Below, one piece after another: positions 1 through 8,758 of a stretch of DNA of 64,000 nt. Both the position numbers and the translations under genes were made by a program. How positions within the stretch are numbered: the first letter of the stretch is position 1; every line of letters begins with the position of its first letter. The notes beneath the pieces are model-generated. The model did no database searches and was not told the DNA's origin. It saw nothing but the letters and a program-made list of their open reading frames with translations. This DNA is from Gilvimarinus xylanilyticus (GTDB lineage Bacteria; Pseudomonadota; Gammaproteobacteria; Pseudomonadales; Cellvibrionaceae): contig NZ_JAMFTH010000003.1 in NCBI RefSeq assembly GCF_024195295.1, forward strand, positions 255,501-319,500. The letters are read 5' to 3'.

Positions 1-776
1 ATTACGGTTTAATCTCGCGCGGTTACAAAGCGGGCGGCTTTAACAGCAACACCGCCCTGCCCGAAAGCTCGCGGGAATATCAGCCGGAATTTTTGTGGAA
101 CTACGAAGTGGGCGCCAAGTTTGCCTCCAACGATAATCGCATCACCAGCAATATCGCCGTGTTCTACCAAGATCGCGACGACGTGCAAACCAAGCAATCG
201 CTGCTGCAACAAATTGATGGCGACACCTGCCCCTGCAGCTTTGAGGATTACACCACCAATGCCGCCGCTGGCCACAGCTACGGCTTAGAAGTAGACATTA
301 ATTGGCAGGCAAGCGAGGCCTTGCGCCTATTCGCAAGCCTGGGGTTGCTGCGTTCGGAATTTGATAATTTTCAAAGCTATGTTCACGCTGGAGCCAACCC
401 CGGCGAGGGCGAGGCTTACGATTTATCCGGCCACGATTTACCCCACGCACCCCACTATCAATTTACCGCCGGTGGCGAATACTTTTTTACCGATCACTGG
501 TTTGCACGGTTAGAGATAGAGGGCAAAGACAGCTTTTATTTCTCCAGCCGTCACGAAGCCCAGGCCGACTCTTATGAGCTGTTTAACGCCCGTCTAGGCT
601 ATGCCACCGAGCACTGGGAGCTGGCGCTTTGGGGCCGCAATCTGACCGATGAAGACACTCAAACCCGAGGCTTTGGCGCCTTCGGCAACGACCCGCGCAA
701 AGGTTACGACACCGAGCCCTATTATCAATTTGGCGAACCGCGCGTCGTGGGTTTGTCCGGCACTTACCGCTTTTAA
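1..776 (+). CDS. TonB-dependent outer membrane receptor, C-terminal part (5' end outside window)
   Basis: The reading frame is open from the first complete codon at base 3 and ends with TAA at 774-776, so about 257 C-terminal residues are seen. The protein shows alternating amphipathic beta strands, the early motif YGLISRGYKAGGFN typical of the barrel of TonB-dependent receptors, and ends in a terminal aromatic residue (GLSGTYRF), the signature for BAM-dependent barrel insertion. The plug domain and TonB box lie outside. It imports a substrate across the outer membrane using TonB energy. The three genes downstream look like thiamine binding, transport and phosphorylation, so thiamine or a precursor is the inferred ligand; a THI-box upstream would be expected but is outside the window. 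Family assignment is firm, ligand is inference. Confidence 0.9.
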   Translation, partial: YGLISRGYKAGGFNSNTALPESSREYQPEFLWNYEVGAKFASNDNRITSNIAVFYQDRDDVQTKQSLLQQIDGDTCPCSFEDYTTNAAAGHSYGLEVDINWQASEALRLFASLGLLRSEFDNFQSYVHAGANPGEGEAYDLSGHDLPHAPHYQFTAGGEYFFTDHWFARLEIEGKDSFYFSSRHEAQADSYELFNARLGYATEHWELALWGRNLTDEDTQTRGFGAFGNDPRKGYDTEPYYQFGEPRVVGLSGTYRF

Positions 777-785
777 GGAAAACTT

Positions 786-1049
786 ATGAAACTGACCGCC
801 GAACTGAGTATGTACCCGTTTAACGAGGAATATATTCCGCCCATTAAAGGCTTTATTGACTGGCTAAATCAGCAAGAGGGCTTGCTGGTATCCACCAAGC
901 CCACCTGCACGATTATTACCGGCGACTATGAACGGGTAATGCATGTGCTGGGCGAAGGCATGCGCTACAGCGTTGAAACCTGGGGTAAAGCCGTGTTTGT
1001 GAGTAAATTTTTGCCTGGCTTTGAGGCCCTACCCGAGGCCGATGCGTGA
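786..1049 (+). CDS. YkoF/DUF77-like thiamine (HMP)-binding protein
   Basis: This 87-residue protein has the layout of the MTH1187/YkoF single-domain family: an N-terminal strand (LTAELSMYP), the conserved YIPPIKGFIDWLN helix, and a C-terminal KAVFVSKFLPG strand. Members bind thiamine or hydroxymethylpyrimidine in the cytoplasm in a ferredoxin-like fold. It starts 9 bp after the TonB receptor stop with AAGGAAAA as a ribosome site, and its stop overlaps the GTG start of the PnuC-like gene (GTGA), so it is translationally coupled. Function as a thiamine carrier or sensor is inferred from family and context; no experimental role is implied by the sequence alone. Confidence 0.75.
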   Translation: MKLTAELSMYPFNEEYIPPIKGFIDWLNQQEGLLVSTKPTCTIITGDYERVMHVLGEGMRYSVETWGKAVFVSKFLPGFEALPEADA

Positions 1050-1660
1050 GCGAAGTCAGTGAAGTCATCGCCCAAGCCTGGGCGCAGATGTCCGGCTGGG
1101 AAATAACGGCAGTCATTCTTGCGATTGCTTATCTGCTTCTGGCGGTCAAACAAAACAGTTGGTGCTGGTACTGCGCCTTTGCCAGCACAGCGATTTACAC
1201 CGCCCTGTTTTGGGATGTTCAGCTGCTAATGGAATCAGCGCTTAATGTTTACTATATGGCAATGGCGGTTTACGGTTGGTGGCAATGGCGCCACGGCGGT
1301 AGCAACGACACACAGCTGCCGGTACAACGCTGGAAGCTAAAGCAGCACAGCCTCACTCTGGCTGCCATTGCAGCGCTCACCTTAGTATCCGGCACCTTAT
1401 TAAGCCGCTATACTGAAGCGGCTTGGCCCTACGTGGATTCTTTTACCACCTGGGCCAGCGTGATTACCACCTTTATGGTAGCCCGCAAAATTTTAGAAAA
1501 CTGGCTTTACTGGATGGTTATTAACAGCACTTCGATATTTTTATTTATCGACCGCGGAATGTATTTAACCGCGCTCTTGCTGGTGTGCTATTTAATAATC
1601 TCGGTATTTGGCCTAATCAACTGGCAAAGGGATTATCGCCGACAAGCCGCCTATGGCTGA
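1046..1660 (+). CDS. pnuT: PnuC-family vitamin transporter, probably thiamine (PnuT type)
   Basis: A 204-residue integral membrane protein with about seven hydrophobic segments. The tryptophan-rich stretch KQNSWCWYCAFASTAIY and MAVYGWWQWR, and the later motif of paired tryptophans near the C-terminus, are characteristic of PnuC facilitators, which move unphosphorylated vitamins and rely on intracellular phosphorylation to trap them. The start is GTG at 1046, overlapping the previous stop by four bases; the 3' end overlaps the next gene by 8 bases. PnuC proteins carry nicotinamide riboside, PnuT thiamine, PnuX riboflavin; the flanking TonB receptor, YkoF-like protein and kinase favour thiamine. 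Substrate is inference. Confidence 0.8.
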   Translation: MSEVSEVIAQAWAQMSGWEITAVILAIAYLLLAVKQNSWCWYCAFASTAIYTALFWDVQLLMESALNVYYMAMAVYGWWQWRHGGSNDTQLPVQRWKLKQHSLTLAAIAALTLVSGTLLSRYTEAAWPYVDSFTTWASVITTFMVARKILENWLYWMVINSTSIFLFIDRGMYLTALLLVCYLIISVFGLINWQRDYRRQAAYG

Positions 1661-2420
1661 GCAGAATATTCTTCAAGCCATACTCGCGGGCTGGCGCGAT
1701 TGGCCGCTGCCACTCGACGCCCCACCGAAAGTATTGGGGCCAATTCCCGGCGGTCGTACCAATCGCAATATTCAGCTGCAGGTTCCAGGCTCGACCCGTT
1801 CGATCATTCTGCGTATCAATAACCCGCGCGGACGACACCTGGGTATTGATCGCGACGATGAAGCGCAAATTGTTCACACCGCGGCGCTGGCCGGCATTAC
1901 TCCCGAACCTATCTACCGCGATCCGGCACACCGCTTCGCGCTCTTGCCCTACGTGCAAGCCCGCACCTGGAACCCCGCGGATATGGCCAACCCCGAGCAG
2001 CGCAAGCGACTGCTGGCGCTGCTGCAGAGGGTGCGCCGCCTTTCCCCCGCTACCGGCAGGCGGAGCTATTTGCGATACCTGCAACAATATTGGACTCAGT
2101 TGGAATCCAGCGCCGCTATTGACGCGCAACTGCGCGACCGCTGGCATCATTTTCTGCCCCGTCTCGAGGCTTTTGACCAAGGAGACTGGCCCGCCGAACT
2201 CACTCACCACGATTTAATTGCCGAGAATATTTTGGACACCGGAAGCCAGCTGTATTTAATTGACTGGGAATATGCCGCTCTGGGCCACGCCGATATCGAC
2301 CGTTGGTGCATTGATCCACAACTGGTGACAGAACCTTTTATTCACGAGCTGGCGCAGTGGACCAACGACCTGTGGGAAGCTGTGTTGCGCTTATTAAAAA
2401 GTCAAAACAGCAAAGGTTAA
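1653..2420 (+). CDS. Aminoglycoside/choline-kinase fold phosphotransferase, probable thiamine kinase
   Basis: The 255-residue protein has the APH/ChoK kinase core: a nucleotide-binding segment near residue 30 (PGGRTNRNIQL), the Brenner catalytic loop THHDLIAENIL around residue 188 with catalytic Asp and metal-binding Asn, and the metal-binding LIDWEYAALG near residue 208. It is the last gene of the run begun by the TonB receptor and overlaps the transporter gene by 8 bp. In thiamine salvage such kinases (ThiK or thiamine pyrophosphokinase substitutes) phosphorylate imported thiamine and trap it. The kinase fold is clear; the substrate is inferred from the transporter. A choline or ethanolamine kinase is the alternative. 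Confidence 0.75.
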   Translation: MAEQNILQAILAGWRDWPLPLDAPPKVLGPIPGGRTNRNIQLQVPGSTRSIILRINNPRGRHLGIDRDDEAQIVHTAALAGITPEPIYRDPAHRFALLPYVQARTWNPADMANPEQRKRLLALLQRVRRLSPATGRRSYLRYLQQYWTQLESSAAIDAQLRDRWHHFLPRLEAFDQGDWPAELTHHDLIAENILDTGSQLYLIDWEYAALGHADIDRWCIDPQLVTEPFIHELAQWTNDLWEAVLRLLKSQNSKG

Positions 2421-2515
2421 CGCTCCTTAACCCATACTTTTTGCCGATAGGTGCTCCTAACGCCACTATCCGCTAAACTCTGTCCACCGATAACAATAGT
2501 CAACAGGACCACATC

Positions 2516-3361
2516 ATGCCCCAGATCAAATTCTTACCCCTCGGCATATACTGTGCTGCACTGTTAGCAGGCTGCAGTCACTCCACCAGCGAGCCGCTCC
2601 CAAACGCCTCACAACCCGAAACCGAGCAGTGGCAAACCCTCTTCAATGGCAGCGACTTAACCGATTGGACCATTAAAATCGCCGGCTACCCATTAAACGA
2701 CAATGCGCTGGATACCTTCCGGGTACAAGACGGTAAACTGGTCGTGAGCTACGACCAGTACGACGAATTTAAGGGGCGCAATGGCCATATCTTTTATAAC
2801 CAGCCCTTCTCTCACTACCGCATAAAAATCGAGTATCGCTTTGTAGGCGAGCAGGCTGCGGGCGCCCCCGATTGGGCCTGGCGCAACAACGGTATTATGT
2901 ATCACGCTCAATCCCCCGAGAGCATGGCCCTGGAACAGGGCTACCCCGCCTGTATGGAAGTGCAGTTACTGGGCGGCAATGGCACCGATGAGCGCCATAC
3001 CTCCAACCTGGTCACGCCAGGCTCCCACTCGGTTTACAACGGCGAGCTGCGCGAAGATCACATTATTGAAAGCACCAGTAAAACCTATCACGGTGACCAA
3101 TGGGTAAGCGCAGAAGTTGAGGTCCACGGCGACGAGCTCGCCATTCATCGGGTAGAAGGCGAAGAAGTTATTCGCTACAGCGGCATGCAACTGGATGACG
3201 GCACACCGCTGACCGAGGGCTATATTGCGTTGCAGGCCGAAAGTGCGCCCATTGAATTTCGTTCAGTCAAACTGCTGAACTTAAAAGGCTGTATGGACCC
3301 AGAGGCGAGCAACTATAAATCTTATTTTGTCGCCAATGATCCTGAGGCTTGCGAGTACTAA
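2516..3361 (+). CDS. DUF1080 (3-keto-disaccharide hydrolase/LamG-like) lipoprotein
   Basis: A 281-residue lipoprotein: lipobox LLAGC with Cys20, then a Ser/Pro-rich linker. The body (about residues 38-255) matches DUF1080, a concanavalin-like beta sandwich, with the motifs WQTLFNGSDLTDWTIK, NNGIMYH, and the terminal strand IALQAESAPIEFRSVKLLNL. After it comes a short tail GCMDPEASNYKSY with two Cys, resembling the GCTDPEASNYDP-type modules common in Bacteroidetes secreted proteins. DUF1080 proteins cleave or bind 3-keto-glycosides or other carbohydrates. ATG at 2516 is preceded by ACAGGACC. It stands alone between the thiamine operon and the his genes and ends at a bidirectional terminator. 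Confidence 0.8.
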   Translation: MPQIKFLPLGIYCAALLAGCSHSTSEPLPNASQPETEQWQTLFNGSDLTDWTIKIAGYPLNDNALDTFRVQDGKLVVSYDQYDEFKGRNGHIFYNQPFSHYRIKIEYRFVGEQAAGAPDWAWRNNGIMYHAQSPESMALEQGYPACMEVQLLGGNGTDERHTSNLVTPGSHSVYNGELREDHIIESTSKTYHGDQWVSAEVEVHGDELAIHRVEGEEVIRYSGMQLDDGTPLTEGYIALQAESAPIEFRSVKLLNLKGCMDPEASNYKSYFVANDPEACEY

Positions 3362-3412
3362 GAATTTAAACGCGCTAACGACTGCCCGTAGCGGTAATCA
3401 ATAGTCTCCAGC

Positions 3413-3453
3413 AATAAAAAAAGCCCCGCTCGGTTCGAGCGGGGCTTTTTTGT
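3413..3453. terminator. Bidirectional intrinsic terminator
   Basis: A GC-rich hairpin (GCCCCGCTCG / CGAGCGGGGC around a TT centre) is flanked by an A-run on the left and a T-run on the right, so it can stop transcription of the DUF1080 gene on plus and of hisF on minus. The two genes converge here. Confidence 0.85.
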
Positions 3454-3476
3454 CAGCAGCTAATATCAGCGCTCTT

Positions 3477-4250
3477 TCACAGCCGCACTTCAATGCCGCG
3501 CTCGGCCATAAATTCTTTGGCCTCGCCCACGGTGTACTCACCAAAGTGAAAAATGCTCGCCGCCAGAACCGCATCGGCGCGGCCTTCGGTAACGCCATCG
3601 GCCAGGTGTTGCAGGCTACCCACGCCGCCCGAGGCGATAACGGGAATGGGCACGGCGTCGCTGATGGCTCGCGTCAGCTCTAAATCAAAACCGTTTTTGG
3701 TGCCGTCGCGGTCCATGCTGGTTAACAGAATTTCACCGGCGCCGTTGGCGCACATTTTTTTCGCCCACTCCACCGCATCTATGCCGGTGGGTTTGCGACC
3801 GCCGTGGGTAAAAATCTCCCAGCGTTTGGGCTCGCCCTCAGCGCTGACTTGCTTGGCATCAATGGCCACCACAATGCACTGAGCGCCGAAGCGGTCGGAA
3901 GCGGCTTTCACAAAATCCGGATTGTGTACCGCCGCCGAGTTAATGCCGACCTTGTCGGCCCCGGCGTTCAGCATATTGCGAATGTCTTCCACGGTGCGAA
4001 TACCACCGCCCACGGTGAGGGGAATAAACACTTCACTGGCGATGCGCTCGACCGTGTGCACGGTGGTGTCGCGGCCCTCGTGGCTGGCGGTGATATCCAG
4101 AAAGGTAATTTCGTCGGCGCCCGCCTCGTTATAGCGTTTGGCAATTTCCACCGGGTCACCGGCATCGCGGATATCGACAAACTGCACACCTTTTACCACG
4201 CGGCCGTTGTCGACATCCAGACAGGGAATTATGCGTTTAGCCAGGCCCAT
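3477..4250 (-). CDS. hisF: Imidazole glycerol phosphate synthase cyclase subunit HisF
   Basis: The 257-residue TIM barrel carries the expected N-terminal [20 protein letters not shown] with the catalytic Asp11, the phosphate-binding [11 protein letters not shown], and the second catalytic Asp in [14 protein letters not shown]. HisF uses ammonia from HisH to convert PRFAR to IGP and AICAR in histidine synthesis. It is the last of four genes, hisB-hisH-hisA-hisF, 3 bp after hisA, and ends before a strong terminator. Length matches the family. Confidence 0.98.
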   Translation of the reverse strand: MGLAKRIIPCLDVDNGRVVKGVQFVDIRDAGDPVEIAKRYNEAGADEITFLDITASHEGRDTTVHTVERIASEVFIPLTVGGGIRTVEDIRNMLNAGADKVGINSAAVHNPDFVKAASDRFGAQCIVVAIDAKQVSAEGEPKRWEIFTHGGRKPTGIDAVEWAKKMCANGAGEILLTSMDRDGTKNGFDLELTRAISDAVPIPVIASGGVGSLQHLADGVTEGRADAVLAASIFHFGEYTVGEAKEFMAERGIEVRL

Positions 4251-4253
4251 AAA

Positions 4254-4988
4254 TTACTCCGCGCTGTCGCAGTAGGCCTGCGCCTCGGCGACATCCAGGG
4301 TGCCTTCGTAAATGGCGCGGCCGGTGATCGCACCGCAAATACCACTGGCGCTTTTGGCTTTGAGCGCGCGAATGTCGTCCATATTGGTGATACCACCCGA
4401 CGCAATCACCGGAATAGAGGACGCCTCACCCATGGCGACGGTGGCGTCCACATTCACACCTTGCATCATGCCATCGCGGGCGATGTCGGTGTAGACAATG
4501 GCGCTCACGCCATCGGCTTCAAAGCGGCGCGCGAGGTCGGTGGCTTTAACATCCGAAACCTCGGCCCAACCGTCTGTGGCAACCCAGCCGTCTTTGGCGT
4601 CCAGGCCGACAACAATATGGCCCGGAAACTCGCGGCACATGTCGGTGACAAAACCCGGGTCTTTAACCGCTTTAGTGCCGATAATCACGTATTCCACCCC
4701 GGCTTTAATATAGTGCTCGATGGTCTCGGCGGAGCGAATCCCACCGCCGATTTGAATCGGCAACTTGGGGTAGGCTTTGGCGATGGCGGTCACCACGTCA
4801 CCGTTAACCGGGGTACCAGCGAAGGCGCCGTTTAAATCCACCAGGTGCAGGCGGCGGCAACCGGCGTCGACCCATTTGGTGGCCATGGCCACAGGGTCGT
4901 CGGAGAATACGGTGGAGTCGTCCATCAGCCCCTGACGCAAGCGCACGCACTGGCCGTCTTTAAGGTCGATGGCGGGAATAATCAGCAT
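4254..4988 (-). CDS. hisA: Phosphoribosylformimino-AICAR ribotide isomerase HisA
   Basis: The 244-residue barrel begins [17 protein letters not shown] with catalytic Asp8 and shows the duplicated half-barrel phosphate loops QIGGGIRS and IASGGIT; the second catalytic Asp lies in [13 protein letters not shown]. It isomerises ProFAR to PRFAR, the substrate of HisHF. It lies 21 bp downstream of hisH and 3 bp upstream of hisF in the same operon. Confidence 0.98.
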   Translation of the reverse strand: MLIIPAIDLKDGQCVRLRQGLMDDSTVFSDDPVAMATKWVDAGCRRLHLVDLNGAFAGTPVNGDVVTAIAKAYPKLPIQIGGGIRSAETIEHYIKAGVEYVIIGTKAVKDPGFVTDMCREFPGHIVVGLDAKDGWVATDGWAEVSDVKATDLARRFEADGVSAIVYTDIARDGMMQGVNVDATVAMGEASSIPVIASGGITNMDDIRALKAKSASGICGAITGRAIYEGTLDVAEAQAYCDSAE

Positions 4989-5009
4989 GGTAAGAATCTC
5001 TTAGTTCAA

Positions 5010-5651
5010 TCAGCGCTGGCCGTTCCAGCGCACAAAGTTATGCAGTAACTGCAGGCCAGCGGTGTGGCTTTTTTCGGGGTGGAATTGCACCGCAAACAGG
5101 TTGTTGCGGCCCAGGGCGGCGGCGAAACGCACCCCGTATTCGCAGCGCCCGGTCACTTCGCTGCCGGTGTCTTCCACGTAAAAGCTGTGCACAAAATAAA
5201 AGCGGCTGTTTTGCGGGATATCCGCCCACAGTGGGTGATCCACCTGTTCAACCTGGTTCCAGCCCATGTGCGGCACCTTTAAAGGCTCGCCCTCGGGGCT
5301 TTTGTGATCGTGGCCGAAAAACTTCACCTCGCCTGGAAACAAATCAATGCACTCGGTGCCGCCGCTTTCCTGACTGTGAGTCAAAAGCGCCTGCATGCCC
5401 ACGCAAATACCCAGCACGGGCTTGCCGCTGGCCACTTGCTCGCGCAACAGTGCATCAAAACCCAAACGGCGAATTTCACCCATGCAATCGCCAATGGCGC
5501 CCACCCCGGGGAAAATCACCCGATCGGCGGCGGCCACTACGGCCGGGTCGCTGGTGACGTGAATCTTGTGATTGCACACCTTGCCCAAAGCACTGGCTAC
5601 CGAGTGCAGATTACCCATGCCATAGTCGATAACGGCTACTGACTCAGTCAT
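5010..5651 (-). CDS. hisH: Imidazole glycerol phosphate synthase glutaminase subunit HisH
   Basis: A 213-residue class I glutamine amidotransferase. The nucleophile elbow [10 protein letters not shown] holds the catalytic Cys near residue 82, and the His and Glu of the triad are in [12 protein letters not shown] near residue 195. It feeds ammonia to HisF through the HisF barrel. The start [14 protein letters not shown] fits the family, and it begins 3 bp after the hisB stop, pointing to tight coupling. Confidence 0.98.
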   Translation of the reverse strand: MTESVAVIDYGMGNLHSVASALGKVCNHKIHVTSDPAVVAAADRVIFPGVGAIGDCMGEIRRLGFDALLREQVASGKPVLGICVGMQALLTHSQESGGTECIDLFPGEVKFFGHDHKSPEGEPLKVPHMGWNQVEQVDHPLWADIPQNSRFYFVHSFYVEDTGSEVTGRCEYGVRFAAALGRNNLFAVQFHPEKSHTAGLQLLHNFVRWNGQR

Positions 5652-5654
5652 GGT

Positions 5655-6248
5655 TTACAAGCTACCTTTGGTAGAGGGCATGATACCGGCCATACGCGGG
5701 TCCGGTTCCAGCGCCATGCGCAGGGCGCGGCCGAAAGCTTTAAACACAGTTTCTATCTGGTGGTGAGCATTGTCGCCGCGCAGGCTATCAATGTGCAGGG
5801 TCACCTGGGCGTGATTGACAAAGCCGTGAAAGAACTCGGAAAACAGCTCGGTATCGAACTTGCCAATACGCTTTTGGGTAAAGGGCACTTTCATAATCAG
5901 CCCCGGGCGACCGGAAAAGTCGATCACCACGCGCGACAGGGCTTCGTCCAAGGGCACATAGGCGTGGCCGTAGCGACGGATGCCTTTTTTATCCCCCACC
6001 GCACGCGCAATGGCCTGGCCGATGGTAATGCCGATGTCTTCCACGGTGTGGTGATCATCGATGTGAATGTCGCCTTTGCAGTACACATCCAGGTCAATCA
6101 TGCCGTGGCGGGCAATCTGATCCATCATGTGCTCTAAAAAGGGCACCCCGGTATCAAATTTACCGCAGCCTGTGCCGTCTAAATCCAGCTCGACACTGAT
6201 TTGCGTTTCCAGAGTATCGCGGGAAACCTGCGCTTTGCGCTCTGACAT
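5655..6248 (-). CDS. hisB: Imidazoleglycerol-phosphate dehydratase HisB (monofunctional)
   Basis: Starting at the ATG at 6248 gives 197 residues, the normal length of a monofunctional IGP dehydratase; GGAGAAGG lies just upstream and an earlier in-frame start would add 26 residues with no family match. The two manganese-binding motifs are present: [13 protein letters not shown] near residue 40 and [11 protein letters not shown] near residue 68, with [15 protein letters not shown] later. It makes imidazole acetol phosphate. There is no fused histidinol phosphatase, as in Pseudomonas. First gene of hisBHAF. Confidence 0.98.
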   Translation of the reverse strand: MSERKAQVSRDTLETQISVELDLDGTGCGKFDTGVPFLEHMMDQIARHGMIDLDVYCKGDIHIDDHHTVEDIGITIGQAIARAVGDKKGIRRYGHAYVPLDEALSRVVIDFSGRPGLIMKVPFTQKRIGKFDTELFSEFFHGFVNHAQVTLHIDSLRGDNAHHQIETVFKAFGRALRMALEPDPRMAGIMPSTKGSL

Positions 6249-6362
6249 GACCTTCTCCGACTGAACCGCCCCGAGGGCAAAAGGCGGATTATAAAGGTTT
6301 GCGGCAAGGGTGCGCCAGTCGGGCATGTGCGGGCTCGGCTGGGGTGGCAGTCACCCTGGGGG

Positions 6363-6680
6363 TTAATGCACCTTGTGAGGGTCCAGCTGAACACCTTCAA
6401 TCCGCCGCCCCAGCATCACCACCCGGCCGGTGTAGCGGTCTTCCCCGGTGGAAGTAAATTCAAAATAAAAAGCGCGCCACAGGCTCAACACCCCGTTGCG
6501 GTTGCGTTTAAACCACAGGCGACGCAGGTACACGCTCTGATCCAGCATCTGCACATCCATCTCGCGGCAGTGTCGCACAGCGGCGGCAAAGGCGACATCT
6601 TTGGCCTGCAGGGCCCGCCACCAGTAATAGCCCACAGCAATCAGGGCGAATAACCAGGTAACAGCGGCGAGATCAGACAT
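6363..6680 (-). CDS. DUF3301 family small membrane-anchored protein
   Basis: From the ATG at 6680 the product has 105 residues: one hydrophobic N-terminal segment (residues about 3-18, ending in GYYWWRAL) followed by a basic cytoplasmic part with the conserved stretch LRRLWFKRNRNGVLSLWRAFYFEF, which is the hallmark of DUF3301. The function of the family is unknown. The gene sits between csp and hisB on the same strand. Its start codon is only about 12 bp downstream of the csp terminator hairpin, so any transcript shared with csp would have to read through that structure. Confidence 0.75.
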   Translation of the reverse strand: MSDLAAVTWLFALIAVGYYWWRALQAKDVAFAAAVRHCREMDVQMLDQSVYLRRLWFKRNRNGVLSLWRAFYFEFTSTGEDRYTGRVVMLGRRIEGVQLDPHKVH

Positions 6681-6691
6681 AGTTTTTTTAC

Positions 6692-6727
6692 ACAAAAGCG
6701 CCCCGGGCTGCGCTTGCAACCGGGGCG
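6692..6727 (-). terminator. Intrinsic terminator of the cold-shock gene
   Basis: On the minus strand an 8-bp perfect stem CGCCCCGG / CCGGGGCG with a 12-nt loop is followed by CTTTTGTG and further pyrimidine/A-rich sequence. It lies 33 bp past the csp stop and immediately before the DUF3301 start. Confidence 0.7.
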
Positions 6728-6759
6728 GTAAATTCCAAAAAATAGGGTTTAGGGCGAGC

Positions 6760-6969
6760 TTATACTGCCGTAACGTTTTCCGCCTGAGGGCCTTTTTGCC
6801 CCTGCACCACCTCGAAGGTCACATTCTGCCCCTCGAGTAAAGTGCGACGGCCAGTGCCATTAATCGCGCGGAAATGGACGAATACATCCGCCCCACCTTC
6901 ACGCTCGATAAAACCGTAACCCTTCGCATCGTTAAACCACTTTACAACACCACTGACCAACTCAGACAT
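6760..6969 (-). CDS. Cold-shock domain protein (CspA family)
   Basis: The ATG at 6969, with AGAGGG seven bases upstream, gives 69 residues, exactly the length of a CspA-type protein; the longer open frame has no family support. RNP1 is KGYGFIERE and RNP2 VFVHFRAI, both with the aromatic residues that stack on nucleic acid. The family binds single-stranded RNA and DNA as RNA chaperone or antiterminator. The upstream 197 bp probably holds the promoter and leader; whether it is cold-inducible cannot be told from sequence. Confidence 0.95.
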   Translation of the reverse strand: MSELVSGVVKWFNDAKGYGFIEREGGADVFVHFRAINGTGRRTLLEGQNVTFEVVQGQKGPQAENVTAV

Positions 6970-7166
6970 AACGCCCTCTTGCTTCCATAAAATGTCGGCG
7001 TACCGACTTGCAAACCCCTCACCCAACCGGGTAAGGCCTAACTTAAACCGCCTAGGGCCTGTAGCCCAATTGTTGTGTCGTCCGTTACTCAGACCTACGC
7101 TCTTTCGCCTGTGGCTGTAATGGCGAAAATTAAATCATCTGCCCCCGCCCAATTCAAGCACGGGCC

Positions 7167-7511
7167 TCACGATGGCGGATTGTCGCGCGCGATACTGGGG
7201 CGCCGACAAAAAATTTCGTGCAAAAACAGGGCGACTACGACCACCGCAAATCCCCCCAGCATCGCCGGTCTTTTTACCAGCTCGAGTGCCAACTCCTCTT
7301 TGGCCAGCTGATAACAGGCCAGCCCCCAGGCGGCCGCCGCGAAATAGCCCCAGCGCTGGCGCTTATACACAAACCAGGCAACCGTCAGAGTCAGGCCGGC
7401 GGCAAAAATGGTCTCTATTCTCAGCTCGGCGGCCAAAAAACCGGCCGCAGCCAACAGCCACAATAGTAAAAGTGCATTGAAAAAGTATGCCAGTGATGTA
7501 ATTTTCTTCAT
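7167..7511 (-). CDS. Small integral membrane protein of unknown function
   Basis: A 114-residue protein with about four hydrophobic segments (near residues 8-28, 33-47, 53-68 and 84-99) and basic residues at the cytoplasmic turns (YKRQRWGY, LVKRPAM). No family motif is recognised. It follows ubiI on the same strand after a gap of 14 bp, so it is probably the distal gene of the ygfB-pepP-ubiH-ubiI operon. It could be a membrane helper, but nothing in it says what for. Confidence 0.55.
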   Translation of the reverse strand: MKKITSLAYFFNALLLLWLLAAAGFLAAELRIETIFAAGLTLTVAWFVYKRQRWGYFAAAAWGLACYQLAKEELALELVKRPAMLGGFAVVVVALFLHEIFCRRPSIARDNPPS

Positions 7512-7525
7512 ATTTATCTACAGTT

Positions 7526-8758
7526 TTATGACAGAGACAGGCCCATGGCCTCGCGAGCCAGGGTATTTTTAAGCAGCGGCAGGGAGTCGGCGGCACTCAG
7601 AGCGCGATTGCGCAACCAAAGCAGGCGCAAATCCCGCGCCCCAAACAGGCGCTTAAAGCTCTCCATCGCCGCCATCATGGTCAGGTTGTGGCCCCTTCTG
7701 GCGCGCTCGTAACGGGCCAAAATAGAGTCGTGCTGCAGCGCGACACCGCGCTCGCGAGCGCGCTCTATCTCCCCCGCCAGGGCCGCCACATCCAACAGCC
7801 CCAGGTTTACCCCCTGGCCCGCCAAAGGGTGAATACTGTGAGCGGCATCCCCCACCAGAGCGAAGCCTGGGCAGGTGTAGCGGCGGGCGTGGCGCTGCGT
7901 CAGCGGCAGGCAATAGCGCTTCGCCACCTGCTCTATTTCGCCCAAACGGTATTCAAAATCGCGCCCCAAGCGCTTGCCAAAATCGGCGTCGCTCAGCGCC
8001 ATTAGCGATTGCGCCAGGGGCTCATCCGCCGACCAGACGATTGAACTGTAGCGCGGCGCGCACTCGCCGGGCGCGGACACCAGAGGCAGAAAGGCCAGTG
8101 GGCCCGTGTGCATAAAACGCTGCCGGGCAGTGAAGTTGTGACTTTGAGTGGTTTTAACCGTGGTGACGATGGCGCTCTGGCCGTAAGACCATTCGCGCAC
8201 CGCAAGCCCAGCCATATCGCGCAGCGCCGAGCGGGCGCCGTCTGCGGCCAGGGTTAAGGCGGCGCGCACCTCGGTGCCATCGGCCAAGAGCACCCCGGCC
8301 ACCGCATCGCCCTCGTGCTCCAGGGCCGTCACCTGCCCTGAGATCCAGGTTACGCCCTGTGTTTCAAGTTCACGCTCGAGGCTTGCCACTAACAGGCGGT
8401 TTTCCACTATGTGGCCCAACGCCTCGACGCCCAGCTCGGCGGCACTAAAGTCGATTTCTCCGCCGCCCTCACCGTCCCAGACATGCATGGCGGTGTAAGG
8501 ACAGGCGCGTACCCTCTCGACCGATGGCCAGATGTTGAGCCCAGTCAGCAGCTCCCGTGAAGCGGCGGTGAGAGCCACCACCCGCGGGTCAAAGGTCTCC
8601 TCTGGAGCGCCGCGCTCCGAGGGCTTGGGGCTGATCAGCGCCACCTTTAAGCCGGGAGTGCCCTGGCTTAGACGCAGCGCCAAAGTTGTGCCCACAATGC
8701 CGGCACCGACCACGATTAGGTCAAACGCGGTGTCAGCGCCCATGCGTCTGTTAGGCAT
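7526..8758 (-). CDS. ubiI: UbiI/VisC-type FAD-dependent 2-polyprenylphenol hydroxylase
   Basis: The 410-residue flavoprotein monooxygenase has the N-terminal Rossmann motif DLIVVGAGIVGTTLAL, the mid-chain LAADGARSALRD (DG motif) and the FAD-ribityl motif FALVGDAAHSIHPLAGQGVNLGL. It belongs to the UbiH/UbiI/UbiF family, which introduces ring hydroxyls in ubiquinone synthesis; UbiI acts at C5. The assignment between the two paralogues here rests on gene order, which equals the E. coli ygfB-pepP-ubiH-ubiI order. It overlaps ubiH by 8 bp. Confidence 0.9.
   Translation of the reverse strand: MPNRRMGADTAFDLIVVGAGIVGTTLALRLSQGTPGLKVALISPKPSERGAPEETFDPRVVALTAASRELLTGLNIWPSVERVRACPYTAMHVWDGEGGGEIDFSAAELGVEALGHIVENRLLVASLERELETQGVTWISGQVTALEHEGDAVAGVLLADGTEVRAALTLAADGARSALRDMAGLAVREWSYGQSAIVTTVKTTQSHNFTARQRFMHTGPLAFLPLVSAPGECAPRYSSIVWSADEPLAQSLMALSDADFGKRLGRDFEYRLGEIEQVAKRYCLPLTQRHARRYTCPGFALVGDAAHSIHPLAGQGVNLGLLDVAALAGEIERARERGVALQHDSILARYERARRGHNLTMMAAMESFKRLFGARDLRLLWLRNRALSAADSLPLLKNTLAREAMGLSLS

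Noticed and set aside
3804-4835. 343-codon plus-strand open frame across hisF and hisA
   Set aside because: It is antisense to two certain genes, has no ribosome site and low-complexity His/Gly-rich composition typical of a GC-rich shadow frame.
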